A DNA stretch of 64,000 nt from Ruminococcus albus AD2013 (GTDB lineage Bacteria; Bacillota; Clostridia; Oscillospirales; Ruminococcaceae), in NCBI RefSeq assembly GCF_000526775.1, contig NZ_JAGS01000001.1, positions 2,790,001 to 2,854,000 on the forward strand, in the 5' to 3' direction. The position numbers were made by a program, and so were the translations under genes. This document shows positions 35,028 through 43,496 of the stretch, in pieces. How positions within the stretch are numbered: position 1 is the first letter of the stretch; every line of letters starts with the position of its first letter. The notes below the pieces were generated by a model. The model worked only from the letters and a program-made list of their open reading frames with translations. It ran no database searches and was not told where the DNA came from.

Positions 35028-37238
35028 ATGGAAGAAAAAAACAAAGATAACAGGGGTTTGGTGAGATTAAGTCAGCTACTGGGCTTTTCACTGTTTTTCT
35101 TTTTGCTGATAAATGTCGCGCTCAATTATTTTGTACTTGCAACCAAGGCCGTATCTGTCCTTAATGATAAGCAAGCTGTAAATAAAATCATGAAATTCCA
35201 AATCGAATTTCTCTATAAACAGCCCAAAGAATTTGATTTGCCAATGGTTTTACTAATAACCTTTGCAACTGCTTTTTATATCACTTTCAAGCTCGATGTC
35301 AAGTGGCACGTAACGCATGACAACAAGGAGATCAAGGGTAAAGACCGATTTCTAAAAGAAAAAGAACTAAAAAAACTGTTCTATTCCTTCCCTGCTAATG
35401 ATATGAAAAGTGCTGAGAAAAGCGGTATAATACTTGCATACGAAAACGGCAGATACTACATAGACTGCGAAACGATACACAGCCTTATAATCGGTACTAC
35501 ACGTTCCGGTAAAGGTCAGACATTCGTGCTGCCTATGATACGTCATATCGCTCTATCTAAACTAAAGCACAGCATGGTGCTAAACGATCCTAAAGGTGAG
35601 CTGCTGGAAAATACTTATAAACTACTAAAAGATAACGGATATAATGTAGTGGTGCTGAATCTGCGAGATACGAAAAAATCATCTTTATGGAATCCTTTGC
35701 AAGTAATCATAGACGAATACAAACGCTGTCGCAAAGAAAATGATGATCTATCCATTTGTATTACTATGATAGATTCTGTTGCTGACACATTCACTCATAA
35801 TGATAAATCGGATCCTATCTGGCCCGAAAGCGCAAAAGCACTTCTAAAAGCCATGATACTATATCTTCTTGAAAAGGGATACGATAACAACTGCATCGAA
35901 AATGTATCAATGTACTCTGTATATCAGATGTTTATTGACTTCGGTGCCCAAAATGAACGCCGTGAAAAACGTGAAGTTAATGCTCTCGATGAACTCTTTC
36001 AAGAACTCCAGCGCAAGGATCCTCAGAATCCTGCCGTGGCTGCTTATGCGGTATCACGATTTTCGTCTGGCGAGATGCGTTCTTCTATTTTTTCAACTCT
36101 TGCATCTAATATCAATATTTTCGGCTCAGATCAGGGTATCGCTAAGCTCACCTCGGGTAATCAGATCAACTTCTATGAACTTGTTGATCCCGAAAAGCCT
36201 ATGGCTGTATTTATGGTTGTTCCCGATGACAATCCTGCACGTTGGGTAATCAGTTCCCTGTTCGTGAATCAGTGCTATAATACACTGGTTTCACTTTCTG
36301 CAAAGTGTGCTGGTCAGAAACTCCCGCAGCGTGTGCATTTTATCCTGGATGAATTTGGTAACATGGTCAGAATTCCTGATATGGACAGTAAGATAACAGT
36401 CGGTGCAGGACGAAATCTGCTTTTTAATATGTTTATACAGGATCTTAATCAGCTTGACACAAAGTATGGTGATGCTGCCAAAACAATACGATCTAACTGC
36501 GGCAACATGATTTATATCAATTCTATGGACAATGATACAAATGAATACTTCTCAAAGATCCTCGGAACAACAACTATCGAATACACAACATACAGCGGTA
36601 AACTCAGCGAATTTGTAGAACATCAGAACCTTGTTGTTGAAGGACGTGCTCTCATGACTGCAAGTGAATTGTCAACGATGCCTTTCGGTTCAGCTATAAC
36701 CAAAAGACAAAGAATGTACCCAATAAAAACCAAATTTGAGCCTTTCTACAGACTAAAGATCAAGATCACTACTCAGGAAGATATCGCAAAAGATTGTAAC
36801 CTGATAGATATGCCCCTTTCTGATACTATTTTTGATATGGAATTACTATGGAAACCTCTTTTCACGCCTATAATAGACCCGAAAACAAGAAGACCGGTGA
36901 TGGTAAATGATGAGAACGGTTTTGCGCAACCTGTGACCAACTGGAACGATGTTCGTAAATCATTTGAAGCACGTAAAAAAGTCAAGCTTGAAAAGAATGT
37001 CCGCACTGATTTTGCTAATAATTCTGTTAATGAAAGCGTTGCTCTCAAATCAACGTTGCAAGTCATCATTAAAAAGCTTGACGAACTGTCGGGAGGACAG
37101 TTCACTAACGAGTATAAAAACAATAATCTGAGCGAAGTCGAAAAAATAATAAAAATGGCTATCGGGCGCGGCAATCTGGATATGACAGAACGTGAAGAAA
37201 TTCGTAAGTACATAGATAACTCTCACAATGTGTACTAA
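35028..37238 (+). CDS. virD4: VirD4/TraG-family coupling protein
   Basis: A 736-aa type IV coupling protein. Two N-terminal membrane helices (about 14-37 and 65-85) anchor it. Walker A GTTRSGKGQT is near residue 157 and Walker B VHFILDEFGNM near 437; the conserved VVPDDNPARWVISSLFVNQC lies between. This hexameric ATPase brings the relaxase-DNA complex to the secretion channel. Its order directly after the relaxase is standard. A good ribosome site (GGATAGGTGATGATGAA) supports ATG 35028. The C-terminal 130 residues are charged and probably bind the relaxosome. No defect is seen. Confidence 0.92.
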   Translation: MEEKNKDNRGLVRLSQLLGFSLFFFLLINVALNYFVLATKAVSVLNDKQAVNKIMKFQIEFLYKQPKEFDLPMVLLITFATAFYITFKLDVKWHVTHDNKEIKGKDRFLKEKELKKLFYSFPANDMKSAEKSGIILAYENGRYYIDCETIHSLIIGTTRSGKGQTFVLPMIRHIALSKLKHSMVLNDPKGELLENTYKLLKDNGYNVVVLNLRDTKKSSLWNPLQVIIDEYKRCRKENDDLSICITMIDSVADTFTHNDKSDPIWPESAKALLKAMILYLLEKGYDNNCIENVSMYSVYQMFIDFGAQNERREKREVNALDELFQELQRKDPQNPAVAAYAVSRFSSGEMRSSIFSTLASNINIFGSDQGIAKLTSGNQINFYELVDPEKPMAVFMVVPDDNPARWVISSLFVNQCYNTLVSLSAKCAGQKLPQRVHFILDEFGNMVRIPDMDSKITVGAGRNLLFNMFIQDLNQLDTKYGDAAKTIRSNCGNMIYINSMDNDTNEYFSKILGTTTIEYTTYSGKLSEFVEHQNLVVEGRALMTASELSTMPFGSAITKRQRMYPIKTKFEPFYRLKIKITTQEDIAKDCNLIDMPLSDTIFDMELLWKPLFTPIIDPKTRRPVMVNDENGFAQPVTNWNDVRKSFEARKKVKLEKNVRTDFANNSVNESVALKSTLQVIIKKLDELSGGQFTNEYKNNNLSEVEKIIKMAIGRGNLDMTEREEIRKYIDNSHNVY

Positions 37239-37271
37239 TTAATGAACTGTCAATTTTTCTCGTTTAAAAGG

Positions 37272-37300
37272 TTGACAAACTATCCTGTTTCGGATATACT
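37272..37300 (+). promoter_or_regulatory. Promoter at the left edge of the inverted-repeat cassette
   Basis: TTGACA (37272-37277), a 17-base spacer and TATACT (37295-37300). The -10 box overlaps the 9-bp direct repeat that flanks the cassette. Without the cassette this promoter would read straight into the 61-aa gene at 38119. Confidence 0.75.
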
Positions 37301-37496
37301 ATAATATGGTTATCCCCTTAACACACCACAAGTAAGATCACTGCACCAAAGCAGCCAAAAGCCTTAAATACGCACTGTTTCCCAGCTTACGACGGTTGAA
37401 TTTGTAAAGGAGAAACGCATATTAGATTAATTTATGATGACTTTGATCAAGTCTGGACTGTCTATCCGTGCAAAATTCCATAAAATAGGTGATATT

Positions 37497-37892
37497 ATGA
37501 CGATTGAAAATATAATGAAAAAATATGATAGTATGACAATAGATAAATTTAAGGATTATTTATTTTCTGATGTAGGTGATATTGATGATGTTGATATCAT
37601 TGTTGGATTTATAAAGGCGAATGATGAAACAAAAATACAGGAATATTCTGATATGATCTGCAACGATAGCGGTTATAAAGGTATTTTTTTAGATGGAAAT
37701 CAGTATATAATTTCAAACGATAAAAATGAAGTTCATATCATAGATACAGTTGCGGCTGAATTTGCAAAAAATTCATTAATCGAGATGGTTTTTGAAATTG
37801 ATGAATTTATATTCCTTATTCGCCATAAAAAAGAATATATGGAATGGTTCAAACAAAACACGAAATGTATTCTATTTGATAACACATACTAA
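37497..37892 (+). CDS. Hypothetical protein carried by the inverted-repeat cassette
   Basis: A 131-aa acidic protein. ATG 37497 follows AAAATAGGTGATATT; the longer frame from 37434 lacks a ribosome site. I do not recognise the family. The sequence (MTIENIMKKYDSMTIDKFKD, then IVGFIKANDETKIQEYSDMI) suggests a small helical plus strand fold without membrane segments. Codon use looks more AT-rich than its ICE neighbours. It is the only gene between the two 23-bp inverted repeats, so it is presumably the cassette's cargo. A short open stretch just before it (37424-37482, with no standard start codon) may be a decayed reading frame. Confidence 0.6.
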   Translation: MTIENIMKKYDSMTIDKFKDYLFSDVGDIDDVDIIVGFIKANDETKIQEYSDMICNDSGYKGIFLDGNQYIISNDKNEVHIIDTVAAEFAKNSLIEMVFEIDEFIFLIRHKKEYMEWFKQNTKCILFDNTY

Positions 37893-37958
37893 AGGCATAC
37901 GGGCTTGCTCTTAATACCACATTAATTAGTATTATATCGGAACTTGAAACACTTGGCG

Positions 37959-37993
37959 GTTATCCTCACCCGCCGCAGGCGGGGAATGATAAC
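37959..37993 (+). other. Hairpin within the cassette
   Basis: GTTATC (37959-37964) pairs with GATAAC (37988-37993), enclosing CCCGCC-GCA-GGCGGG (37969-37983). It is not followed by a T tract, so it is not a standard terminator. It may be part of a structured cassette end. Confidence 0.55.
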
Positions 37994-38118
37994 TACGACA
38001 CGATATTACCGTGTTATATAGCACTTTGTAATGGTGTGTTAAAGGGATAACCATGTACTATAATAAAGAATTAGCGCGAACCCTCGCACAGGATATGCAG
38101 TGATATGGAGGTGACACA

Positions 38119-38304
38119 ATGGCTGTTTCAGAAGCTCATCAGAAAGCCAATATCAAATGGGGCAAAGAGAACTTAACTAATTTAGCAGTCAGACTTCGTA
38201 AAGAAAAGGCTGCTAAGTTTAAAGAACTTGCGTACAAAAACAATACAACGCCAAACGCTCTATTCAAAGAATTCGTAGATAAATATATTGAGGAAAACTC
38301 TTGA
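38119..38304 (+). CDS. Small RHH regulator
   Basis: A 61-aa protein. ATG 38119 follows ATGGAGGTGACACA. The sequence VRLRKEKAAKFKELAYKN, then TTPNALFKEFVDKYIEE, has the strand-helix-helix plan of Arc/CopG repressors. The stop codon overlaps the -35 box of a consensus promoter whose spacer is a palindrome, so the protein may repress that promoter and thus the replication-type gene downstream, as CopG does in small plasmids. This regulatory link is inferred from layout. Its own natural promoter seems to have been displaced by the inverted-repeat cassette. Confidence 0.75.
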   Translation: MAVSEAHQKANIKWGKENLTNLAVRLRKEKAAKFKELAYKNNTTPNALFKEFVDKYIEENS

Positions 38305-38329
38305 CATACAGTATTTAATACTGTATAAT
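38301..38329 (+). promoter_or_regulatory. Consensus promoter with palindromic operator
   Basis: TTGACA (38301-38306), a 17-base spacer and TATAAT (38324-38329) form a perfect consensus promoter. The palindrome TACAGTATT-T-AATACTGTA (38307-38325) fills the spacer and reaches the -10 box. A repressor bound there would block polymerase. Confidence 0.85.
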
Positions 38330-38330
38330 A

Positions 38331-38366
38331 AACGGTAGACAGATACCACCTGTCTACCGTTTTTTA
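38331..38366 (+). terminator. Terminator at the start of the transcript
   Basis: Stem AACGGTAGACAG (38331-38342) / CTGTCTACCGTT (38350-38361) with a 7-base loop and TTTTT. It begins 1 base after the -10 box, so a transcript starting near 38336 would begin inside the stem. It terminates the upstream RHH gene and may attenuate or cap transcription into the gene at 38396. Confidence 0.8.
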
Positions 38367-38395
38367 TTTGCAAAAATAATTAATCGAGGTGTAAA

Positions 38396-39142
38396 ATGAA
38401 AATACCAAATAAACTGCTGGAGCTGTCCCGTAACGAACTAATGGTAGCCTGCCGCCTGTACAGCATCGTTAACCGTCACACCAAGCTGACAACCAACGGA
38501 TATGCAGTCTGCATCAAGCAGGAAACGATAGCAGCAAGCTGTGGGCTGTCTGTAGCGACCGTAAAGCGTGTTTTAAAGGCTTTGTCTGAGAAAGGGGTAA
38601 TTACTCATCAATATCGTCAAACACGTTCTAACGGCTGTCTGGGTGCAACTCACTACGATTTGCAAGCCTTTTCTTTCCTCGCGGATTATTTCTATATGCC
38701 TAACGACGTTTTCAAGTTGGGTCTGTCACAGAAGATGTTCTATGCGTATGCGCTTTTCTGTAAGTTGGCTGACAGCAATAAAAGGTCCTTCTTCCATAGC
38801 TATAATGACCTTGCCGAGATGATGCAGCTTAAACGCAGTGAAGTCATAGAGCTTGTTGGTGCGTTGATAAAAACAAGGCTCATATTCCGAACTAGGCGCA
38901 GAACAAAGGCAGGCGATCACACAGATAATTTGTACTTCATTGTACTGAGGGTCAAGGGGCGAATAAAGAAAAAAAGGGCAAAAGAAATGAGAGCCCCTCG
39001 GACAAGGCTCTCACATCAATCACGATATAGTCAAGAACTTGCAATACTCGACTTCAACATGATAATATCACATAAAAATGATTTTGTCAAGGCTTTTGGG
39101 AAAAAATGCTGCAATTATTTTTACGATGAGGGTGGGGGCTGA
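38396..39142 (+). CDS. Helix-turn-helix protein, replication-initiator-like
   Basis: A 248-aa protein with ATG 38396 after AATCGAGGTGTAAA. Residues about 25-75 form a winged helix-turn-helix (KQETIAASCGLSVATVKRVL, then GVITHQYRQ), like the N-terminal domain of plasmid RepA and DnaD-like replication proteins. A second helical domain at about 110-170 (KMFYAYALFCKLADSNKRS, then YNDLAEMMQLKRSEVIELVG) suggests a repeated winged helix. The basic segment RVKGRIKKKRAKEMRAPRTR could bind DNA. It sits behind a repressible promoter-terminator unit, like plasmid rep genes, so a role in ICE replication is plausible but not shown. Confidence 0.65.
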   Translation: MKIPNKLLELSRNELMVACRLYSIVNRHTKLTTNGYAVCIKQETIAASCGLSVATVKRVLKALSEKGVITHQYRQTRSNGCLGATHYDLQAFSFLADYFYMPNDVFKLGLSQKMFYAYALFCKLADSNKRSFFHSYNDLAEMMQLKRSEVIELVGALIKTRLIFRTRRRTKAGDHTDNLYFIVLRVKGRIKKKRAKEMRAPRTRLSHQSRYSQELAILDFNMIISHKNDFVKAFGKKCCNYFYDEGGG

Positions 39143-39273
39143 TTTGAGCTGTCATTATCAGTACCCACTTTGTATTATCCTAGAGAAAGAAAAAAAATAT
39201 TTGGTTTATAAAACTATGTATATTATCGTAGAATATAAAGCGGCGTATTATTGTGAGGAAAAGGTGTGTTACT

Positions 39274-39783
39274 ATGAGGAAAATAACAGCTCGTGATTAT
39301 CTGAGAATAATGCGTGAGAATTACGGCACGATCAATTACTGCGCAGAAACCTGTGGATTCAAGGCAAGTGACTTAGGGAATATTGAAGCCGGGGTTGAGA
39401 ACGATATCCGCGTGATAGCGAACACGTTCTTTCTTTTCTCCCGGAGATTTGGATTGAACTACTATGAGCTCATGATGATGGAAGCTAAGTTTCAGCTAGG
39501 TGATGAACCACCCAAAACTAAACCTAAAGCAAATGTATCCTTTGCGGAACTGCTAAAGAAAACACGAACGCAGGCGGGTATATCACAAGCTAAGCTTGCT
39601 GATACTATCTGCTGCACTAAGTTCACTGTATACACATGGGAATGTGGTGACAACATACCTGATCTAGAGATGCTCGAACGTATCTGTTATGCATTGAAAG
39701 TTCCAGCCGATTTTTTTGATGCAGTATACAAGGCTGAACGATTTCAGCCAAGAACACCAAGAGAAAGGAAAAAGAAAGAATGA
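39274..39783 (+). CDS. Xre-family transcriptional regulator
   Basis: A 169-aa regulator. ATG 39274 (MRKITARDYLRIMRENYG) follows AAAGGTGTGTTACT. The C-terminal domain (about 92-155) is a clear Cro/C1-type helix-turn-helix: FAELLKKTRTQAGISQAKLA, CCTKFTVYTWECGDNIPDLE and a closing LKVPADFFDAVY. The N-terminal part (about 5-60) looks like a degenerate second copy. Its stop overlaps the topoisomerase start (AATGA), so the two genes are one unit. Probably an ICE regulator; it is also a candidate binder of the ICE palindromes, without direct evidence. Confidence 0.8.
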   Translation: MRKITARDYLRIMRENYGTINYCAETCGFKASDLGNIEAGVENDIRVIANTFFLFSRRFGLNYYELMMMEAKFQLGDEPPKTKPKANVSFAELLKKTRTQAGISQAKLADTICCTKFTVYTWECGDNIPDLEMLERICYALKVPADFFDAVYKAERFQPRTPRERKKKE

Positions 39784-41960
39784 AAAAGCTTATAATATGC
39801 GAAAAACCGAGTTTAGCTAAGAATGCAAGAGATGCGATAGCACATCGTGAGAATGTTCAGCGTGTAGGCAACAAAGACTTGTATTATTATGAAAGCAGCA
39901 GCTACGTGATAACGTTCTGTTTCGGGCATCTGCTTACTCTCGGGGAGCCTGAAAAATATGTACCGGAGGGAGAAACTGCGGTTTTGCCTATAATACCTGC
40001 GAATTTCAGACTGTTCCCGAATGGCAAGGACTGTGCAAGGCAGTATTCGCTTATCAAGAAGCTGATGGATATGCCCGAGATCGACGGTATCATACACTGC
40101 GGTGATGCGGACCGTGAGGGTGAGATCATCGTGCGTAACGTGCTCCGCGTCGCTAGGAACACAAAGCCTGTGTATCGTCTGTGGCTACCGGAACAGACTG
40201 AAAGCACGATACTGAAAGCCCTTAGCTCGCTGGAAAGTGACAGCAAATACGATGATCTGGCTAACGCAGGCTATGCGAGAACATTCGTGGATTGGCTGTT
40301 CGGATATAATCTTTCCCGTTATCTGATGCAAAAAGCTAATGTCCGTAAAGGCTGGGGCGTTGGTCGTGTAATTATCCCGATAGTCGATACCGTGTATCAG
40401 CGCGAACTTGAAATACGCAACTTCGTATCGACACCGTATTTTCAGCTTCATGGTGAAACGGAAAAGGACAGCATAAAGGTCACTGTCACCGATAAGGAGA
40501 AATACGATACTCAGGAACAGGCACAGATGCGGCTTACAGAACTGTCATCGGGTGTCTTTCGGGTCGGCAGCATCGATACGAAAAAAGCTGTTGTCACTCC
40601 CCCAAAGATGTTTTCTCTCGATACGCTGCAAGGTAAGCTATCAAAGGACCTGGGCATGACACTCGACAAGTCGATGCCCATTATCCAGTCGTTATACGAC
40701 AAGAAATTTATTACATATCCCCGCGCTGATACTGAGTATTTCGCAGAAGAAGAAAAAGCAGATGTATTCGCTGTTGCTGACAAGATGAATGCTGTATACT
40801 CCCTCGATCTTGAACACAAGGACACTAAAAAGATATTTGACAGCAGCAAGGTGGAAAGTCACTCCGCTATCAGACCTACGCTTAACTTTCCGACAAATGA
40901 AAGTGCTCTGTCCGATGATGAACAGAAGGTCTATAACACGATAGTCAAGCGTTTCTGCGCGGTATTTGCTCCGCCTTGTACCGTCAACAGGACCGTGATA
41001 GTTTTCACCAATGGCACTCACGAATTCAAAATTAAGGGTGATACTCCCCTTACTCCGGGTTTCCGTCGATATGAACCGCATAAGAAAACCGATGATAATG
41101 ATGAGGATAACAAAACGCTCCCTTCTTTTTCTCCCGGAGAACTTGTATCATTCTCTTGGGTCATCGATAATAAGATGACAAAAGCCCCTCCGCGTTATAC
41201 CATTGATTCCCTTAATGCGTACCTTAAAGCGCCTTTTGCTAAATCATCATCTGCCCAGGATAACGATGACTCCCCTGCCGATGACAGTGAACTGTATGAA
41301 GCTGTAAAAAAGGGTATGGAGATAGGCACTGTAGCAACCAGAACTGGACTTATAACCAAATGCGTAAAGACCTATAAATACATCGATATAAAGCAGGGAA
41401 AGTATTACTGCACCGAAAAAGGTGAAGCTTTCATTAGATATCTTCATCAGCTGAATATCGACCTTTTTACCGAAAGAAACATCGAATTCAACATGATGAT
41501 AAAGTCGGTCGAACTTGGAAAAGAAACAATGCAGCACTCAATAGATAAAACAGCCGATGAACTTCGTAGGATAATCGCACAGGACGTTACCGTTTGTTCC
41601 GCACAGAAATTTACAGACAGCAACAGTTTAGGAAAATGCCCTTTCTGCGGCAGTGATATACTTGACGGTAACAAAAATTTCTATTGTTCGGCTTACAAAA
41701 GCGGGTGCAAATTCGTCATATTCAAAAATACATACTGTCACTTCTCGTTTGTTAAGGATGGAAAGGAAATAAACTACACCAAGCCCATGTCCCTGTCCAA
41801 ATCCAACTGCAAGGCTCTTCTAAGCAGCGGCAGCACCACGGTCAGCATCGAGGAGAAGAACGGCAAGGGCAAGTACAAGATCGGCGTTACTTTCAAGCCT
41901 GATAATAAACATGAGTTTGTCGGTATAGAGCGTATCCGGGAGAAGAAAAAGGAAGTTTGA
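39780..41960 (+). CDS. topB: DNA topoisomerase III
   Basis: A 726-aa type IA topoisomerase. The Toprim start MKKLIICEKPSLAKN, the acidic motif CGDADREGEIIVRN (about 108-118) and the active-site region KFITYPRADTEYF (Tyr about 312) are all present. GWGVGRVIIPIVD and GTVATRTGLI motifs further support TopB. The C-terminus has a Cys cluster (CPFCGSDI, then CSAYKSGC) as a zinc-binding tail. Topoisomerase III genes are standard passengers of Firmicutes ICEs and are thought to resolve replicating or transferring DNA. Translation is coupled to the Xre gene by a 4-base overlap. It appears intact. Confidence 0.92.
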   Translation: MKKLIICEKPSLAKNARDAIAHRENVQRVGNKDLYYYESSSYVITFCFGHLLTLGEPEKYVPEGETAVLPIIPANFRLFPNGKDCARQYSLIKKLMDMPEIDGIIHCGDADREGEIIVRNVLRVARNTKPVYRLWLPEQTESTILKALSSLESDSKYDDLANAGYARTFVDWLFGYNLSRYLMQKANVRKGWGVGRVIIPIVDTVYQRELEIRNFVSTPYFQLHGETEKDSIKVTVTDKEKYDTQEQAQMRLTELSSGVFRVGSIDTKKAVVTPPKMFSLDTLQGKLSKDLGMTLDKSMPIIQSLYDKKFITYPRADTEYFAEEEKADVFAVADKMNAVYSLDLEHKDTKKIFDSSKVESHSAIRPTLNFPTNESALSDDEQKVYNTIVKRFCAVFAPPCTVNRTVIVFTNGTHEFKIKGDTPLTPGFRRYEPHKKTDDNDEDNKTLPSFSPGELVSFSWVIDNKMTKAPPRYTIDSLNAYLKAPFAKSSSAQDNDDSPADDSELYEAVKKGMEIGTVATRTGLITKCVKTYKYIDIKQGKYYCTEKGEAFIRYLHQLNIDLFTERNIEFNMMIKSVELGKETMQHSIDKTADELRRIIAQDVTVCSAQKFTDSNSLGKCPFCGSDILDGNKNFYCSAYKSGCKFVIFKNTYCHFSFVKDGKEINYTKPMSLSKSNCKALLSSGSTTVSIEEKNGKGKYKIGVTFKPDNKHEFVGIERIREKKKEV

Positions 41961-41984
41961 GCGATGGTTACGACTGAACAAAAG

Positions 41985-42000
41985 TGTGTCTATAGACACA
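41985..42000. repeat. ICE palindrome copy 6
   Basis: Perfect TGTGTCTATAGACACA 24 bases after topB. It is the last copy seen, and none occurs further right. Confidence 0.85.
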
Positions 42001-42068
42001 GTTTACTGTTACTGTTTCGCATACTATCAAAAGATAAGTTATGGTACAAATAAAATCCCACCTAACTA

Positions 42069-42097
42069 TTGACTTTTATGCACATATATGATATATT
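42069..42097 (+). promoter_or_regulatory. Promoter of the 42142 membrane gene
   Basis: TTGACT (42069-42074), a 17-base spacer and TATATT (42092-42097), 44 bases before the ATG. Confidence 0.7.
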
Positions 42098-42141
42098 AAC
42101 AAATAATGATGGTATTATTGATATTTAGAAAGGAGATTAAC

Positions 42142-42513
42142 ATGGCAAGAAGATACATTGTTTTAGAAGAACACACCTCTGATGCCGGAATGTGTATTCC
42201 AATAGACATTATAACAACAATAGTCTCTTTATTATGCGCAACTAAAATACGCTGGTGGGCTGCTATCCTGCTGGGTTTTTTTATTCCCATTATTTTAGAT
42301 ACTATCGCAGCAGAATTTAAGAATAAAATATTTAGAGGTATCATAGGTTCTGTTGCTGGTGTATGCTATGGTATAACGATTTTAAATATACTCTCAATCT
42401 TTTTCAAATGCTTATTAGTTTTCAAAATTATAATAATGTTATTTGCAATAATGATTGGTATTCATTTCCATATTTTAATTGACGAAGATGATGTTTTAAA
42501 TCCTAGCAAATAA
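42142..42513 (+). CDS. Small hypothetical membrane protein
   Basis: A 123-aa protein. ATG 42142 follows AGAAAGGAGATTAAC. Hydrophobic segments at about 15-50 (IDIITTIVSLLCATKIRWWA, AILLGFFIPIILDTI) and 62-110 (GSVAGVCYGITILNILSIFF, LLVFKIIIMLFAIMIGIHF) indicate three or four membrane helices. I recognise no family. It has its own promoter and lies between the last ICE palindrome and a truncated methyltransferase, that is, at the probable junction of the transfer region and the defence island. Confidence 0.68.
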   Translation: MARRYIVLEEHTSDAGMCIPIDIITTIVSLLCATKIRWWAAILLGFFIPIILDTIAAEFKNKIFRGIIGSVAGVCYGITILNILSIFFKCLLVFKIIIMLFAIMIGIHFHILIDEDDVLNPSK

Positions 42514-42543
42514 ACTGTCATTTCTGAGCTTTTATAATATTGA

Positions 42544-43455
42544 AGTATATTAGACAGACCTGCAATAAAAGAAAGCGTTTATCACGGCGATATTCGGAAA
42601 TTTGATATGTCACAATTGTCACCAATTGATGCTCTTGCTTTTGGTTTTCCTTGCAACGATTTCAGCGTTGTTGGCGAACAGAAAGGCATAGAGGGTGTAT
42701 ATGGTCCGCTGTATACATATGGTGTAAAAGCTCTAAAAAAGTTTAAACCAATGTGGTTCTTAGCTGAAAATGTTGGAGGATTACGAACAGCAAATGATGG
42801 AAAAGCTTTTAAAAAGATTCTATCAGAATTAAAAAAAGCAGGGTACAACATAGTCCCTCACCTTTACAAATTCGAAGAATATGGAATTCCTCAAGCTCGT
42901 CATCGTATAATTATAGTTGGTATAAGAAAAGATCTTGACGTTGTATATCGTGTCCCATCTCCAAAACCCTATAAATACATTGATAATACTTGCAGGACAG
43001 CTATTGAGAATCCTCCTATACCAGCAGATGCATTTAACAACGAAAAAACAAAACAATCACCTCATGTTGTTGAACGACTAATGCATATAAAACCAGGTGA
43101 AAATGCTTTTACGGCAAATCTTCCTGAACATCTGCAGCTAAATGTCAAAGGAGCAAAAATAAGCCAAATTTATAAGCGCCTTGATCCTTGCAAACCGTCA
43201 TATACTGTTACCGGCAGTGGTGGCGGCGGAACACATATTTATCATTGGAAAGAACCAAGAGCATTAACCAATAGAGAAAGAGCAAGACTGCAAACATTTC
43301 CGGACTCATATGAGTTCATAGGCAGCAAGGAAGGCGTAAGAAAACAAATTGGTATGGCTGTACCATGCAAAGGCGCTAAAATTATATTTGAAGCAATTTT
43401 AAAATGCTTTGCAGATATGAGTTACGAATATATCGATTCAAATATTGACGAATAG
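42544..43455 (+). pseudogene. 5'-truncated DNA cytosine-5 methyltransferase
   Basis: The frame 42544-43455 has clear C5-methyltransferase motifs: GFPCNDFS (motif IV with the catalytic Cys), ENVGGL (VI), QARHRIIIVG (VIII), TVTGSGGG with NRERARLQTFP (IX), and GMAVPCKGA (X). An ATG at 42607 exists but has no ribosome site, and family-like sequence (VYHGDIRKFD) continues upstream of it to about 42574. The N-terminal 50-70 residues, with the AdoMet-binding FxGxG motif I, are absent; the neighbouring gene ends at 42513, leaving no room for them. The fragment should be inactive as a methylase. It may mark a recombination breakpoint. It retains target-recognition sequence. Confidence 0.8.
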
Positions 43456-43496
43456 TTTTTTATACTATTCATTAGCAATCAATAAGGAGTTATTTA

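Larger units (their letters stand above)
37297..38064. mobile_element. Candidate non-autonomous cassette with 23-bp inverted repeats
   Basis: Inverted repeats at 37306-37328 (beginning ATGGTTATCCC) and 38032-38054 (ending GGGATAACCAT) match at 22 of 23 positions. TACTATAAT is repeated directly on the outside, at 37297-37305 and 38056-38064, abutting on the left and one base off on the right. The segment holds one AT-rich gene and a strong hairpin but no transposase. It separates a promoter from the RHH gene at 38119, which suggests insertion. Confidence 0.6.

Noticed and set aside
39078..39296. A 72-codon + strand frame between the replication-type gene and the Xre gene
   Set aside because: It overlaps both neighbours out of frame and has no ribosome site.
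3821..42000. The 16-bp palindrome as transposon ends
   Set aside because: The copies are single palindromes at unrelated spacings, with no direct repeats beside them and no transposase between.
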